The notes: a model not told the origin generated them from the letters alone. Counted from the first letter of the stretch, positions 17,235-25,946 are shown. The stretch: DNA of 64,000 nt from Neobacillus muris (GCF_943193175.1 NZ_CALPDF010000016.1:1-64000); one strand, 5' to 3'. Translations and numbers: made by a program.

Positions 17235-18227
17235 TTAAATCGTTACAACAAACCTTCCTTTTGCCTGCCCTTTTAAGATAAGAGAAAGTGTTTCAGGCAG
17301 TTCCTCTAATGTAGCCTCTTGGGAAATCGTTTCTAAAAGTCCAGACGGTTTGAGGTCAGCAGCCATACGGTTCCATAATTCTTTTCTTACCTCCATTGGG
17401 CAATACACGGAATCAATTCCAAGCAGGCTGACGCCTCTTAGGATAAAAGGAAAAACAGTGGTCGGCACATTACCGCCTGCGGTCAATCCGCTCACAGCGA
17501 CCGCCCCGTTGTATTGAATTTTGCTTAAAACAGACGCCAAGTACTCCCCGCCAACAGGATCCACTGCTCCGGCCCATAGCTGTTTATCCAAGGCTCGGAT
17601 TTTTCCGTTATATACCTCTTCACGGGAAATTATTTCTGTTGCCCCAAGATTATGTAAGTAATCATGTTCGGCTTCCTTGCCTGTACTTGCCACTACATGA
17701 TATCCTCGTTTCGCCAGCATGGCTACTGCAAGGCTTCCAACACCGCCAGTTGCTCCCGTTACTAAAACCTTGCCCAAATCTGGGGTTAATCCATTTTCCT
17801 CTAAACGCTGAATTGAAAGGGCAGCGGTGAATCCTGCAGTTCCATAAGCCATCGCTTCTTTTAATGATAAACCGCTAGGTAACGGGACAATCCAATCCCC
17901 AGGTATCCGTGCATACTCACTATATCCTCCATAATGAGACACGCCAATCTCATAGGAGGTGGCGATCACTTCATCCCCTTCTTGAAAGCGCGGGTCTTGG
18001 GAGGATACCACGACTCCTGCCAAATCAATCCCGGGAACAAACGGATAAGATCGCACTATTTTTCCATCCGGGCTGCTGGCCAATCCGTCCTTGTAGTTGA
18101 TGCTTGAATAGGCCGTTCTGATTAAAACATCACCTGCGGGAAGATCGTCAAAAGATAGATTTTTAATAGTTACAGAGAAGTTGTTGTCCGTTTTGTCCAC
18201 CACTAATGCCTTAAATAGTTCACTCAA
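17235..18227 (-). CDS. yhfP: YhdH/YhfP family NADPH-dependent quinone oxidoreductase
   Basis: This 330-residue medium-chain dehydrogenase/reductase lacks catalytic zinc ligands, as usual for the quinone oxidoreductase and acryloyl-CoA reductase branch. The N-terminal GroES-like part contains SSINYKDGLA and PFVPGIDLAGVV. The Rossmann part begins at GKVLVTGATGGVGSLAV. The physiological substrate is not known. Translation probably starts at TTG 18227, since AAGGGAG lies nine bases upstream. The nearer ATG is out of frame and stops after four codons. The gene is transcribed away from nnr across a 216-base gap holding both promoters. Confidence 0.88.
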   Translation of the reverse strand: MSELFKALVVDKTDNNFSVTIKNLSFDDLPAGDVLIRTAYSSINYKDGLASSPDGKIVRSYPFVPGIDLAGVVVSSQDPRFQEGDEVIATSYEIGVSHYGGYSEYARIPGDWIVPLPSGLSLKEAMAYGTAGFTAALSIQRLEENGLTPDLGKVLVTGATGGVGSLAVAMLAKRGYHVVASTGKEAEHDYLHNLGATEIISREEVYNGKIRALDKQLWAGAVDPVGGEYLASVLSKIQYNGAVAVSGLTAGGNVPTTVFPFILRGVSLLGIDSVYCPMEVRKELWNRMAADLKPSGLLETISQEATLEELPETLSLILKGQAKGRFVVTI

Positions 18228-18443
18228 AATTCATTACTCCCTTCGATAAAAACTATATTAAATGTGTAAATATATTCTATCTTACTATATACAGCCTGAA
18301 AAATTTGTCACAATCCTGCGAACTTCTTAACGTGATATCTGAAGTCCTTCTCACTTGAGCTGTTTTTATTGTATCCAATTTCCTGTATGTTTGGCGGGAC
18401 TGCCTTATAATAAAAGTAACAATGAGCCACAGGAGGGATTTCA

Positions 18444-19991
18444 ATGTACGCAGCAGGTCAAAAGGATATGCAGCAAATGGATGAATATACAATGGGCACT
18501 CTCGGACTGCCTGGCATTGTGTTAATGGAAAATGCAGGTGCAAGAGTTGTGGAAGAAATGGTAGCAAATGCCCCAAATGCTAAACAAAGGGCGGTCATTC
18601 TTGCAGGGGGCGGAAATAATGGCGGCGATGGTTTTGTCATATCCCGAAGACTGGCTGATATCGGCTGGAATCCTCTTCTATGTTTGTTAGTAGATCCAGA
18701 ACGAATCAAGGGGGATGCCAAGATTCACTTTGAAGCCTATATCAAAAGAAACCTTCCCATCATTTATTTGAATGGAAAAAATTTAAATTCACTGCAAGCA
18801 GAATTGAATCAGGCGGACATTATCGTAGATGCGATATTAGGGACTGGTGTGAATGGGCCGGTAAGACCGCCGCTTGACCAAGTGATATCTATGGTCAATG
18901 ACTATAGCGGAAGAATACCCATTATTTCTGTTGATATTCCATCAGGGCTTAGCAGTGATACTGGTATAGCAGCGGGTGAAGCTATTAAGGCCGACAGGAC
19001 GGTTACTTTTGTTTTTCCGAAAAAAGGCTTTTTCTTACAGGATGGTCCTATGCATGTAGGAGAATGGAAGGCAGCAAATATTTCTGTGCCCGCTACTGCT
19101 GCTGCAGAATTAAAGCTGGATATGCCGAAAATCATAACAGAATCACTTGTAAAGGACTTTATGCCAAAAAGGCCTCAAAATGGACATAAAGGGACCTTTG
19201 GGCACACATTAATTTTGGGAGGCTCTCGGCAATTTGTGGGTGCCCCGATTTTTGCAGCTAAAGCGGCACTTCATTCAGGAGCAGGGTTGGTGACATTAGG
19301 TTTGCCAGAATCTATTTATCCCATGGCAGCCGCACAAAATCCGGAATCGTTATTTTTGCCATTGGCGGATGAAGACGGCCATTTTGCGGCAGTGGCTGTG
19401 CAAGAGTTGATGCCCCTGTTGAGTCAGTTTGATAGTATCGCGATTGGTCCCGGCATGAGCAGGTTTTCGTGCGGGAGAGAATGGCTGCGAAAATTGCTCG
19501 GTGCGCTGACTGACCAAACCATTGTCATCGACGCTGATGCGCTTTATTTGCTAAGAAACGATCTCGATTTTTTCAGCAGCTTCGAAGGGAAGGTAATCTT
19601 TACCCCGCATCCTGGGGAAATGGCAGCGCTATTGAACCTTTCAGTAAAAGAAGTTGAGGCCAATCGGCTGGAGATTGCCAAGTCGTTTGCTATTCAAAAC
19701 CATATTCATTTACTTTTAAAAGGACATCGTTCGATCATAGCCAGCACTGAAGGGGAGGTATATATCAATCCATACGGACATGATGCTCTTGGCAAGGGAG
19801 GAAGCGGCGATATCCTTACAGGTCTGACTGCCTCGTTCTTGGCACAAGGGGCAGAACCAATAAAGGCAATGATCTGCGCAAGTTTTTTCCATGCCAGAGC
19901 CGGTGAAGAGAAGGCGAAGTCCCTCTCACATTATGGCGTGATGCCGCTTGATATCATCGATGGGGTGAAGGAACTGTTAAACAGCTTTTGA
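18444..19991 (+). CDS. nnr: Bifunctional NAD(P)H-hydrate epimerase / ADP-dependent dehydratase
   Basis: This 515-residue repair enzyme restores NADH and NADPH from their hydrated damaged forms. The N-terminal YjeF domain (about 1-215) contains the nucleotide loop GGGNNGGDGFV and epimerises the R and S hydrates. The C-terminal ribokinase-like domain (about 225-510) carries HKGTFGHTLILGGS, FTPHPGEMAALL and GKGGSGDILTGL and dehydrates the S form using ADP. In many Bacilli the gene stands beside acpS; here it is alone. CAGGAGGG lies seven bases before ATG 18444. A terminator follows. Confidence 0.95.
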   Translation: MYAAGQKDMQQMDEYTMGTLGLPGIVLMENAGARVVEEMVANAPNAKQRAVILAGGGNNGGDGFVISRRLADIGWNPLLCLLVDPERIKGDAKIHFEAYIKRNLPIIYLNGKNLNSLQAELNQADIIVDAILGTGVNGPVRPPLDQVISMVNDYSGRIPIISVDIPSGLSSDTGIAAGEAIKADRTVTFVFPKKGFFLQDGPMHVGEWKAANISVPATAAAELKLDMPKIITESLVKDFMPKRPQNGHKGTFGHTLILGGSRQFVGAPIFAAKAALHSGAGLVTLGLPESIYPMAAAQNPESLFLPLADEDGHFAAVAVQELMPLLSQFDSIAIGPGMSRFSCGREWLRKLLGALTDQTIVIDADALYLLRNDLDFFSSFEGKVIFTPHPGEMAALLNLSVKEVEANRLEIAKSFAIQNHIHLLLKGHRSIIASTEGEVYINPYGHDALGKGGSGDILTGLTASFLAQGAEPIKAMICASFFHARAGEEKAKSLSHYGVMPLDIIDGVKELLNSF

Positions 19992-20042
19992 ATCATGAGA
20001 GTAAACGGCTTCTATAAAACATCATAAATCGTGTTTTTATTT

Positions 20043-20080
20043 AAAAAAAGTCTTGCCATTCAGCCGGCAAGACTTTTTTT
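20043..20080 (+). terminator. Terminator after nnr
   Basis: AAAAAAAGTCTTGCC and GGCAAGACTTTTTTT pair around ATTCAGCC. The symmetry means it could act in either direction. Confidence 0.9.
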
Positions 20081-20178
20081 ATAAAATGTTTCAAGGAATA
20101 ATTTCCATTTGGGTGCTATAATTAAAATACTAGTAACCTATTTAAAATCTTTAAATACGCTTTTTTTGGGAGATGAAG

Positions 20179-20964
20179 ATGATGGGGTTATTAAAAAAAG
20201 GAATGAGTATACTACATTTTGATGAAACGTATTTTTGGCAAAGGGGGCTCCAAAACCATAAGCATGAGGACATTGATTTCACGAATATGAAACACGTAAA
20301 CTTGTATTGTGAAGCTGAATCATTACAATTATTGAAGAACAGGCTGCAAAAACGAAATCAGAAGGGGATCACTTTTATTGGCAGTGGAAACTTCCATTAT
20401 GTCACCTTTTTATTATTAAAGGAAATTACCAATCCCTTCACATTACTATTATTTGATAATCATCCAGATTTAGGGGAAGAACAGAGTCAAGAGCAAAGTT
20501 TGCTCTCGTGCGGATCTTGGGTGTCATATGCTCTTAAAGAAATACCTTTACTGCAGAAGGTCGTCATCATCGGCCCTACAGCCAATACTTTTTACTCCAC
20601 TAATCCTCGAGTCATATTTTTCCCGTTTAAGGGCAGACACCAATATTCAATCCAGTCCATTCTATCAGTCATACAAACAAAAAATATATATATCAGTATC
20701 GATAAAGATGTTCTAAATACCACAGAGGCCATAACGAATTGGGATCAAGGGACCATGAAGCTCGATGGATTAACCCATTACCTGGAATGGTTAGTCCATG
20801 AAAAAGCGGTGGAGGGAATCGATATTTGCGGAGAAGCTCATTTATCACCCGTACACGCCTTTTTACCAGAATATCAGGCAATGATTCAAAAAAATGAAAC
20901 GGCTAATTTAAAAATATTGCAGGCGTGCTTAATTGAGAAATACCAACAAATTAAAGGGGCATAG
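20179..20964 (+). CDS. Arginase-fold (ureohydrolase family) protein
   Basis: This 261-residue soluble protein shows the metal-binding pattern of the arginase/deacetylase fold: GSGNFH near residue 75, LLLFDNHPDLG (Asp-x-His-x-Asp) and YISIDKDVLN (Ser-x-Asp-x-Asp), with EGIDICGEAHLSP further on. These residues would hold a binuclear manganese centre. Overall similarity to arginase, agmatinase or formiminoglutamase is low, so the substrate (some guanidino or amide compound) cannot be named. ATG 20179 (or 20182) fits GGGAG at 20168-20172 better than ATG 20173. The gene has its own leader after the nnr terminator and no pathway partners nearby. Confidence 0.75.
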   Translation: MMGLLKKGMSILHFDETYFWQRGLQNHKHEDIDFTNMKHVNLYCEAESLQLLKNRLQKRNQKGITFIGSGNFHYVTFLLLKEITNPFTLLLFDNHPDLGEEQSQEQSLLSCGSWVSYALKEIPLLQKVVIIGPTANTFYSTNPRVIFFPFKGRHQYSIQSILSVIQTKNIYISIDKDVLNTTEAITNWDQGTMKLDGLTHYLEWLVHEKAVEGIDICGEAHLSPVHAFLPEYQAMIQKNETANLKILQACLIEKYQQIKGA

Positions 20965-20990
20965 CTTGATCTGATTATTATTGAAAATTG

Positions 20991-21020
20991 TTGTTAATTT
21001 GTTGATTTTCTTCCTATAAA
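20991..21020 (+). promoter_or_regulatory. Probable promoter of the YgbA-family gene
   Basis: TTGTTA, 18-base spacer, TATAAA. The cre-like site lies about 22-36 bases downstream of the likely start. Confidence 0.45.
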
Positions 21021-21048
21021 TTAGAAAAATGTGTGATATGTTCAATTT

Positions 21049-21062
21049 GGAAAGCGCTTTAA
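21049..21062 (+). promoter_or_regulatory. cre-like site (CcpA operator candidate)
   Basis: GGAAAGCGCTTTAA matches the optimal cre TGAAAGCGCTTTCA at 12 of 14 positions, including the whole symmetric GAAAGCGCTTT core. It lies between a likely promoter and the start at 21094, where bound CcpA would block elongation. Confidence 0.6.
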
Positions 21063-21093
21063 AGTAAATCTACCCAAAGGAGGTTTACTAACG

Positions 21094-21426
21094 ATGAGAG
21101 CACAATTAATCGAACCAAACACAGGTCCCCATATCCAGAAGGAAAAAGAAATCGTAAAAGAAATGATTGAATTATACTGCCAGAAGAATCATCATAAGGA
21201 AAAGCTTTGCAAAGAATGTCAAGATTTAAAAAATTATGCAGTTTTAAGGCTTTCTCTATGTCGCTTTGGCGAGAAAAAAGCTTCATGCTCGAAATGCAGC
21301 ATCCATTGCTATAATACTAAATACCGTGAAAAAATAAGGGCTGTCATGAGCAGTACATGGCCATGGATGTTCCTTTATCATCCTATTTATTCCATTAAGC
21401 ATATGATGAAAAGCCAAGGGACATAA
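21094..21426 (+). CDS. Nitrous-oxide-stimulated promoter (YgbA_NO) family protein
   Basis: This 110-residue cysteine-rich protein has the arrangement of the YgbA_NO family (PF11756). An N-terminal helix IVKEMIELYCQKNHH is followed by LCKECQDL, a second pair CSKCSIHCYN and a closing helix with MFLYHPIYSIKHM. The four to six cysteines could bind a metal or iron-sulphur cluster. The E. coli homologue is induced by nitric oxide, but the biochemical role is unknown. AAAGGAGG stands nine bases before ATG 21094. A cre-like site in the leader suggests carbon catabolite control, which would be a new regulatory input if real. Confidence 0.85.
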   Translation: MRAQLIEPNTGPHIQKEKEIVKEMIELYCQKNHHKEKLCKECQDLKNYAVLRLSLCRFGEKKASCSKCSIHCYNTKYREKIRAVMSSTWPWMFLYHPIYSIKHMMKSQGT

Positions 21427-21449
21427 TCAAACCGATTTTTGAATTCAGC

Positions 21450-21490
21450 AAAAAAAGCGCCTCTCCTATTAGGATGAGGCCGCTTTTTAA
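21450..21490. terminator. Bidirectional terminator
   Basis: AAAAAGCG-CCTC-TCCT pairs with AGGA-GAGG-CGCTTTTT across ATT, with two single-base bulges. It separates the convergent YgbA-family and peptide transporter genes. Confidence 0.8.
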
Positions 21491-21530
21491 TAAGATGATT
21501 TTTATTTCGATTAAAGGAAAAAACAGCTTA

Positions 21531-23027
21531 TTAGCGAATGCCTTTCATTAATCGTTGGATTTTTGGAGCGATAATCATCAAAATTATGCCTAAAACAATA
21601 GATGCTCCGCCAATTACACCGAAATACGCCATTTCCGTTTCTGGTGTGTAGAATTTCACTACTTGTGCGTTTAGTGCTTGCGCTGCAGCACTCGCAAGGA
21701 ACCATAAGCTCATGGTTTGTGCGGAGAAGGCTGCAGGAGCTAACTTAGTTGTAGCTGATAAACCAACTGGAGATAAACACAGCTCGCCAAGTACACAAAT
21801 TAAATAGCTAAGAACAAGCCATAATGGATTAACCATTGAATCAGTTCCGCCAAAATAGGCTGGCAATAAAATGACGATAAAGGATAGTCCTGCAAACAAT
21901 AGACCTAATGAGAACTTTTGTGGAATCGATGGTTCACGTTTTCCTAATTTCATCCAGATCAAGGCAAAGATTGGAGCTAAGGTGATAATGAATAATGGGT
22001 TTAACGATTGGAACCATGCCGGTGAAATATGAATGCCGGCAAAATCTAATTGAGTTCTTGTATCTGCATAGTTAGCAAGGATCGTTGAACCCTGCTCTTG
22101 AATTGCCCAGAACATAACAGCTGCAATAAACAGCGGAATATAAGCAATTAGGCGAGACCGTTCATCAGAAGATGTTTTTGGGCTCCGATACATGCGGATG
22201 AAATAAATCGTTGGTATCAAAATACCAAGAATACTTACTAGGTTGATAAATCCTTCAAATGTTAGGATTCCGTTTGGAATAGTGAAGAAACAAATAATAG
22301 CAATAATCAGAATTGCGATAATAAAATAAGTGAATACTTTTTTCTTCTCAGCTGATGAAAGCGGGTTGGATACTGCTGTACCAGCAAGACCAAGACTTTT
22401 CTTTTTTGTTGCCATGAAGACAACTAATCCAAGGAACATACCAACAGCAGCAATACCGAACCCTAAGTGGAAACTAGTATTCATAATGGCTTTAGAACCA
22501 ACAATTAATGGGGAAATGAAGGCTCCAAGATTGATCCCCATATAAAAAATACTGAAACCTGCATCACGGCGAGTATCTTTTTCAGAATACATTTCACCGA
22601 CAACAGTGGAAACATTCGGCTTTAACAATCCTGTACCTAATACAATCAATACCATGGAAACGAAGAAAAAGGCGATGCTTCCAGGAATCGCGAGGGCAAT
22701 ATGGCCAAGCATGATTAAAATCCCGCCATAGAAGACTGCTTTTGAGGTACCGAAGATACGGTCAGCAAACCATCCGCCGATAATTCCGGACATATAAACG
22801 AGAGATCCGTAAATGGACATAATGGATAAGGCAAGGGTTTGGTCCATTCCCAAACCACCCTTAGTAACACTATAATACATATAGTAAACGAGGATAGCTC
22901 TCATTCCATAATAGGAAAAACGTTCCCAGAATTCAGTGAAGAAAAGGGTGAATAGCCCCTTTGGGTGCCCGAAGAATCCCTTCTGAGGAACACTTTCTAC
23001 AATTTTCTGTCTATTTAGTTGAGACAT
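21531..23027 (-). CDS. Proton-dependent di-/tripeptide transporter (POT/PTR family)
   Basis: This 498-residue membrane protein has about 14 hydrophobic segments. The proton-coupling motif ERFSYYGMRAIL follows the first helix start, the MFS loop GGWFADRIFGTSKA comes between helices 2 and 3, and the PTR signature FSIFYMGINLGAFISP follows. It resembles DtpT and B. subtilis YclF, which import small peptides. ATG 23027 is chosen because AAAGGAGG lies seven bases upstream; the frame extends 18 codons further without one. A strong SigA promoter stands about 25-55 bases upstream. With the ABC transporter at 27-33 kb it is the second peptide uptake system in the window. Confidence 0.93.
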   Translation of the reverse strand: MSQLNRQKIVESVPQKGFFGHPKGLFTLFFTEFWERFSYYGMRAILVYYMYYSVTKGGLGMDQTLALSIMSIYGSLVYMSGIIGGWFADRIFGTSKAVFYGGILIMLGHIALAIPGSIAFFFVSMVLIVLGTGLLKPNVSTVVGEMYSEKDTRRDAGFSIFYMGINLGAFISPLIVGSKAIMNTSFHLGFGIAAVGMFLGLVVFMATKKKSLGLAGTAVSNPLSSAEKKKVFTYFIIAILIIAIICFFTIPNGILTFEGFINLVSILGILIPTIYFIRMYRSPKTSSDERSRLIAYIPLFIAAVMFWAIQEQGSTILANYADTRTQLDFAGIHISPAWFQSLNPLFIITLAPIFALIWMKLGKREPSIPQKFSLGLLFAGLSFIVILLPAYFGGTDSMVNPLWLVLSYLICVLGELCLSPVGLSATTKLAPAAFSAQTMSLWFLASAAAQALNAQVVKFYTPETEMAYFGVIGGASIVLGIILMIIAPKIQRLMKGIR

Positions 23028-23051
23028 GTAACAACCTCCTTTTGTTATACT

Positions 23052-23081
23052 ATAATACTTTTTTCGACATTTATTTGTCAA
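23052..23081 (-). promoter_or_regulatory. SigA promoter of the peptide transporter gene
   Basis: On the minus strand: TTGACA (23076-23081), 18-base spacer, TATTAT (23052-23057), ending about 25 bases before the start codon. Confidence 0.75.
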
Positions 23082-23213
23082 AAACTATTTTTGGAAAAAA
23101 AGCAATTATCAAGGAAAAACTACATCTTTTTTTAGAAAAATAAAAATAAAAGTTATTTCAAAAAAATGATTAATTTCTGATATATCTATTTATTTTCGGA
23201 TTATCTTAAAAGT

Positions 23214-23248
23214 AAAAAGCCTCCAGGCGATTTTCCTGAAGGCTTTTT
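23214..23248. terminator. Terminator after the doxX-like gene
   Basis: AAAAAGCCT-CCAGG and CCTG-AAGGCTTTTT pair around CGATTTT, just beyond the minus-strand stop at 23262. The hairpin is symmetric. Confidence 0.85.
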
Positions 23249-23261
23249 AGCTTTTAAGATT

Positions 23262-23633
23262 TTAAGGATATAAGCGGTAAAGAATGATTAAAAGAATAAA
23301 GGTGACAATGTCTAACCTAGCCTGAAAAGCAAACGGAAGAAAGCCGGCTTCCAGGTTAGGCAATTTGGTTAGCAGCAATGCTCCTGCCATAATTGCCATT
23401 AGTGGGATTGCCGCATTTTTCACAGACTTATTCAATAGAATCAATAATCCGCAGCCAATTTCTAAAATAATGATCACATTTAGCATAATATGCGGATAGG
23501 GCAGTCCTAAATGGAGAAAATGGCCGGCGATATCGGCGTTCAAAAATTTCATGAGCCCGGATATGATGAATACATAAGCAACAGCATAACGGATCAGTTT
23601 AAAAGCTGTAAACGAAGTGTGCAAGCTGTCCAT
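23262..23633 (-). CDS. DoxX family membrane protein
   Basis: This 123-residue protein has four membrane helices, the DoxX layout. The pattern RYAVAYVFIISGLMKFLN at the start and ILEIGCGLLILL in the middle is typical. The biochemical role of small DoxX proteins is poorly defined; some take part in redox homeostasis. The start is unclear: ATG 23633 directly follows GGGGG with almost no spacing, while TTG 23624 would be nine bases from it. It lies 141 bases behind the short F0 b-subunit gene on the same strand, and no terminator is visible between them. Confidence 0.75.
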   Translation of the reverse strand: MDSLHTSFTAFKLIRYAVAYVFIISGLMKFLNADIAGHFLHLGLPYPHIMLNVIIILEIGCGLLILLNKSVKNAAIPLMAIMAGALLLTKLPNLEAGFLPFAFQARLDIVTFILLIILYRLYP

Positions 23634-23774
23634 CCCCCTTTTTTAAACTTTATGCAGGATGAGGGACAATCGAGTACTTTTTCTTCAATAAATGATACAT
23701 AAACAGCTGATGGACTGCTGCGAAACCAAATCCGTTCTATTAATTTTTCCGTGCACTTAATACTAATTCCTATT

Positions 23775-24149
23775 TCATGAAGCGTCACGTCCTTTTATAG
23801 AGCGCCTTTCTCTTTCGTATGCTTCGGTACGGATTGTGAAGGCTTCTTTTCTGGCTGTTCTAATAATCACTGCAGCTTCCTCACGGGCATTGGCAATGAT
23901 TTGTTTAGCTTCCTGTGAAGCTTTCTTGGTAAGTTCCTGCTGTTTAAGCAGCTCCTTCTCTGATTCCCGTTTTTGTGTTTCGGCAAGCATAAGCTGTTCA
24001 TCGATTGTTGCTCTTCGATGTTCCATCGCCTCTACGAGCTTGCCTAAATATTTATTCTTGAGGATCCAAATCAGCGCGGTAAATATGATGGCTTGATAAA
24101 TCATTGTTCCAAGCGCTACAGGCATGCCGAAAATTTCAAATTCCCCCAT
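23775..24149 (-). CDS. atpF: Orphan F0 ATP synthase subunit b paralogue, short
   Basis: This 124-residue protein has the N-terminal membrane anchor and first half of the dimeric coiled stalk of F0 subunit b (PVALGTMIYQAIIFTALIWIL, then KYLGKLVEAMEHRRATIDEQL and heptad-rich sequence). Normal b subunits have about 160-170 residues. This one stops where the delta-binding end should begin, so it could hardly reach F1. AAGGAGGTG spans the end of the upstream a-subunit gene and stands seven bases before ATG 24149. The two genes are thus translationally linked. No subunit c or F1 genes are in the window. A separate complete atp operon elsewhere is expected but not seen. Confidence 0.8.
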   Translation of the reverse strand: MGEFEIFGMPVALGTMIYQAIIFTALIWILKNKYLGKLVEAMEHRRATIDEQLMLAETQKRESEKELLKQQELTKKASQEAKQIIANAREEAAVIIRTARKEAFTIRTEAYERERRSIKGRDAS

Positions 24150-24162
24150 TTTCAACACCTCC

Positions 24163-24915
24163 TTATGCGGCCATCGACTCTTCATTAATTCTTTGGCCAA
24201 TATAAACCATGAAAAGAGTAACAAAGATATAGGCCTGTATGGCTCCGATGAATAAACAGAATAGCTGCCAAACCATCATGGGTGCAATAGCAAGCAGACT
24301 GGTTCCTACGCCGGAGAAAATACCAGATTCAAAGCCAGATATGGCGGCACCAGCCAGAACGCCAAGCATGAGTTCACCAGCGTAAACATTCCCAAACAGG
24401 CGAAGTCCAAGCGTCAGGGTCGTGCAGAACTGTTCAAGAACATTGATGGGAAATAGAGCTGAAAACGGTTTAAAGAATCTCAACAGGTAGTTCTTAAACC
24501 CATGCAGCCGAATATCAATAAAGTGGGTATAGAAAATCATCATAATCGCTAATGTCATGGTGACATGAGCGTCAGCAGTAGGAGATTTCCACCAAGTGGA
24601 ATGGCTGCTTCCAGCAATAACGGAAAATGGCACGCCTATGATATTTGAGATAAATAAGTAGAGGATGAGCCCAACGCCACCAGCAAGGACGAAAAGATTA
24701 TCTTTCTTTCCCATGGCATTCATCATAATATTTTGGACAAATTCGATGACCCACTCCATCAGATTTTGCATTTTACCAGGCATTTTTTCTGTCATTCTTT
24801 TAGTGGACAGCCAGGCAAACAGCAAAACGATGATAGCGGCGAGCGTACTGGTTAAAATAATGGAGAGATCAAAGGTTAATCCAAAAATCTGCACAAGCGG
24901 GCGGTTAGTATCCAT
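24163..24915 (-). CDS. atpB: Orphan F0 ATP synthase subunit a paralogue
   Basis: This 250-residue membrane protein has the five to six helices of F0 subunit a, which forms the proton half-channels beside the c ring. The essential arginine is present in TLGLRLFGNVYAGE, and the following GLN/GLU-bearing helix region is family-like (VWQLFCLFIGAIQAYIF). Length is normal, so it looks functional. ATG 24915 has AAAGGAGG eight bases upstream. The next gene is a short b subunit. Genes for c, delta, alpha, gamma, beta and epsilon are absent here. It may replace the regular a subunit under some condition, or have another transport role. Confidence 0.88.
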   Translation of the reverse strand: MDTNRPLVQIFGLTFDLSIILTSTLAAIIVLLFAWLSTKRMTEKMPGKMQNLMEWVIEFVQNIMMNAMGKKDNLFVLAGGVGLILYLFISNIIGVPFSVIAGSSHSTWWKSPTADAHVTMTLAIMMIFYTHFIDIRLHGFKNYLLRFFKPFSALFPINVLEQFCTTLTLGLRLFGNVYAGELMLGVLAGAAISGFESGIFSGVGTSLLAIAPMMVWQLFCLFIGAIQAYIFVTLFMVYIGQRINEESMAA

Positions 24916-25129
24916 AGTTTTTACCTCCTTTCTGTATCAAAGTTTCAACGACAGAAGTGGAGGGGAATAAAGTTGGGGAGTTTGTTATCTATAGTTCTAT
25001 TGTACTACTTTTTTATGTGAAAAAGTATACAAAAAGAGAACAAAAATTAAAAATTCTGAATATAAAACTTTTCAACCATTGTTAAATTTAAATCTCAAAA
25101 AAAATATTTTCCGGAATAGCAAAAAGAAA

Positions 25130-25160
25130 TTGACCTTCACGTTACGTAAAGGTGTACGGT
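25130..25160 (+). promoter_or_regulatory. MerR-type promoter and operator
   Basis: TTGACC (25130-25135) and TACGGT (25155-25160) are separated by 19 bases, the long spacer typical of MerR-activated promoters. The near-perfect palindrome ACCTT-C-ACGT-T-ACGT-A-AAGGT (25133-25153) fills the spacer. It directly precedes the MerR gene, pointing to autoregulation. Confidence 0.85.
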
Positions 25161-25181
25161 ATGAATGAGGAGGTAATTTGC

Positions 25182-25946
25182 GTGGAATATACGATTCAAA
25201 AATTGGCAGCCATTGCGGGGATTAGCACAAGAACATTACGATATTATGATGAAATTGGCATTCTTAAGCCGGCAAGAATCAATTCATCTGGCTATCGGAT
25301 TTACGGACCATTTGAAGTAGACCGTCTGCAGCAAATTCTCTTTTACCGGGAATTAGGTGTCAGCCTTGACCAAATAAAAAACATCATAACCGATTCTTCA
25401 TTTGACGGGGCAAACGCTTTGCGGGAACACAGGCAAAAACTCCTCGAGAAACGGAAGCAATTAGATATTTTAATTGCGAATGTTGAAAAAACAATTGCGA
25501 ATACGGAAGGGAGAATCAAGATGTCGACAAAAGAAAAATTTGAAGGCTTTAAGAAAAAGATGATAGAAGACAATGAGAAAAAATATGGAAAAGAAATCAG
25601 GAATCAATACGGTAATGAAACGGTCGAGAAATCCAATGCCAAATTGATGAATATGACTCAGGAACAATATGAAGAAGTAACAGCTTTGGCCGAACAAGTG
25701 GCAAAAACATTAGCAGAGGCATTCCAGACAGGTGATCCAGCAGGAGAATTGGCACAAAAGACAGCAGAACTTCACATGCAGTGGCTCTCATATTATTGGG
25801 AACAGTACAGCAAAGAGGCGCATGCCGGCCTTGCCCAAATGTATGTGGACGATGAAAGGTTTACAGCTTACTATGATAAAGAGCAGCCGGGAACTGCCGA
25901 GTTTCTGCGGGATGCGATCTTTATTTTCACTGGAACCAAGAAATAA
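25182..25946 (+). CDS. MerR family regulator with TipAS effector domain
   Basis: This 254-residue regulator has an N-terminal MerR winged helix (YTIQKLAAIAGISTRTLRYY, then GYRIYGPFEVDRLQQILFYRELG). A dimerisation helix follows, then a C-terminal TipAS domain of about 120 residues (EKYGKEIRNQYGN, AELHMQWLSYYWEQY, YYDKEQPGTAEFLRDAI). TipAS domains bind peptide antibiotics or other drugs. GTG 25182 was chosen because GAGGAGG stands eight bases upstream and the MerR domain begins there. The promoter has a 19-base spacer with a palindrome, as in autoregulated MerR genes. No obvious efflux gene lies beside it. A terminator follows. Confidence 0.92.
   Translation: MEYTIQKLAAIAGISTRTLRYYDEIGILKPARINSSGYRIYGPFEVDRLQQILFYRELGVSLDQIKNIITDSSFDGANALREHRQKLLEKRKQLDILIANVEKTIANTEGRIKMSTKEKFEGFKKKMIEDNEKKYGKEIRNQYGNETVEKSNAKLMNMTQEQYEEVTALAEQVAKTLAEAFQTGDPAGELAQKTAELHMQWLSYYWEQYSKEAHAGLAQMYVDDERFTAYYDKEQPGTAEFLRDAIFIFTGTKK

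Noticed and set aside
21032..21046. Fnr-like box TGTGA...TCAAT before the YgbA-family gene
   Set aside because: The half-sites are five bases apart instead of six and the right half deviates from TCACA.
23594..23788. 64-codon minus-strand frame between the b subunit and doxX-like genes
   Set aside because: It overlaps both neighbours, starts with GTG almost touching its only ribosome-binding-like sequence and resembles no family.
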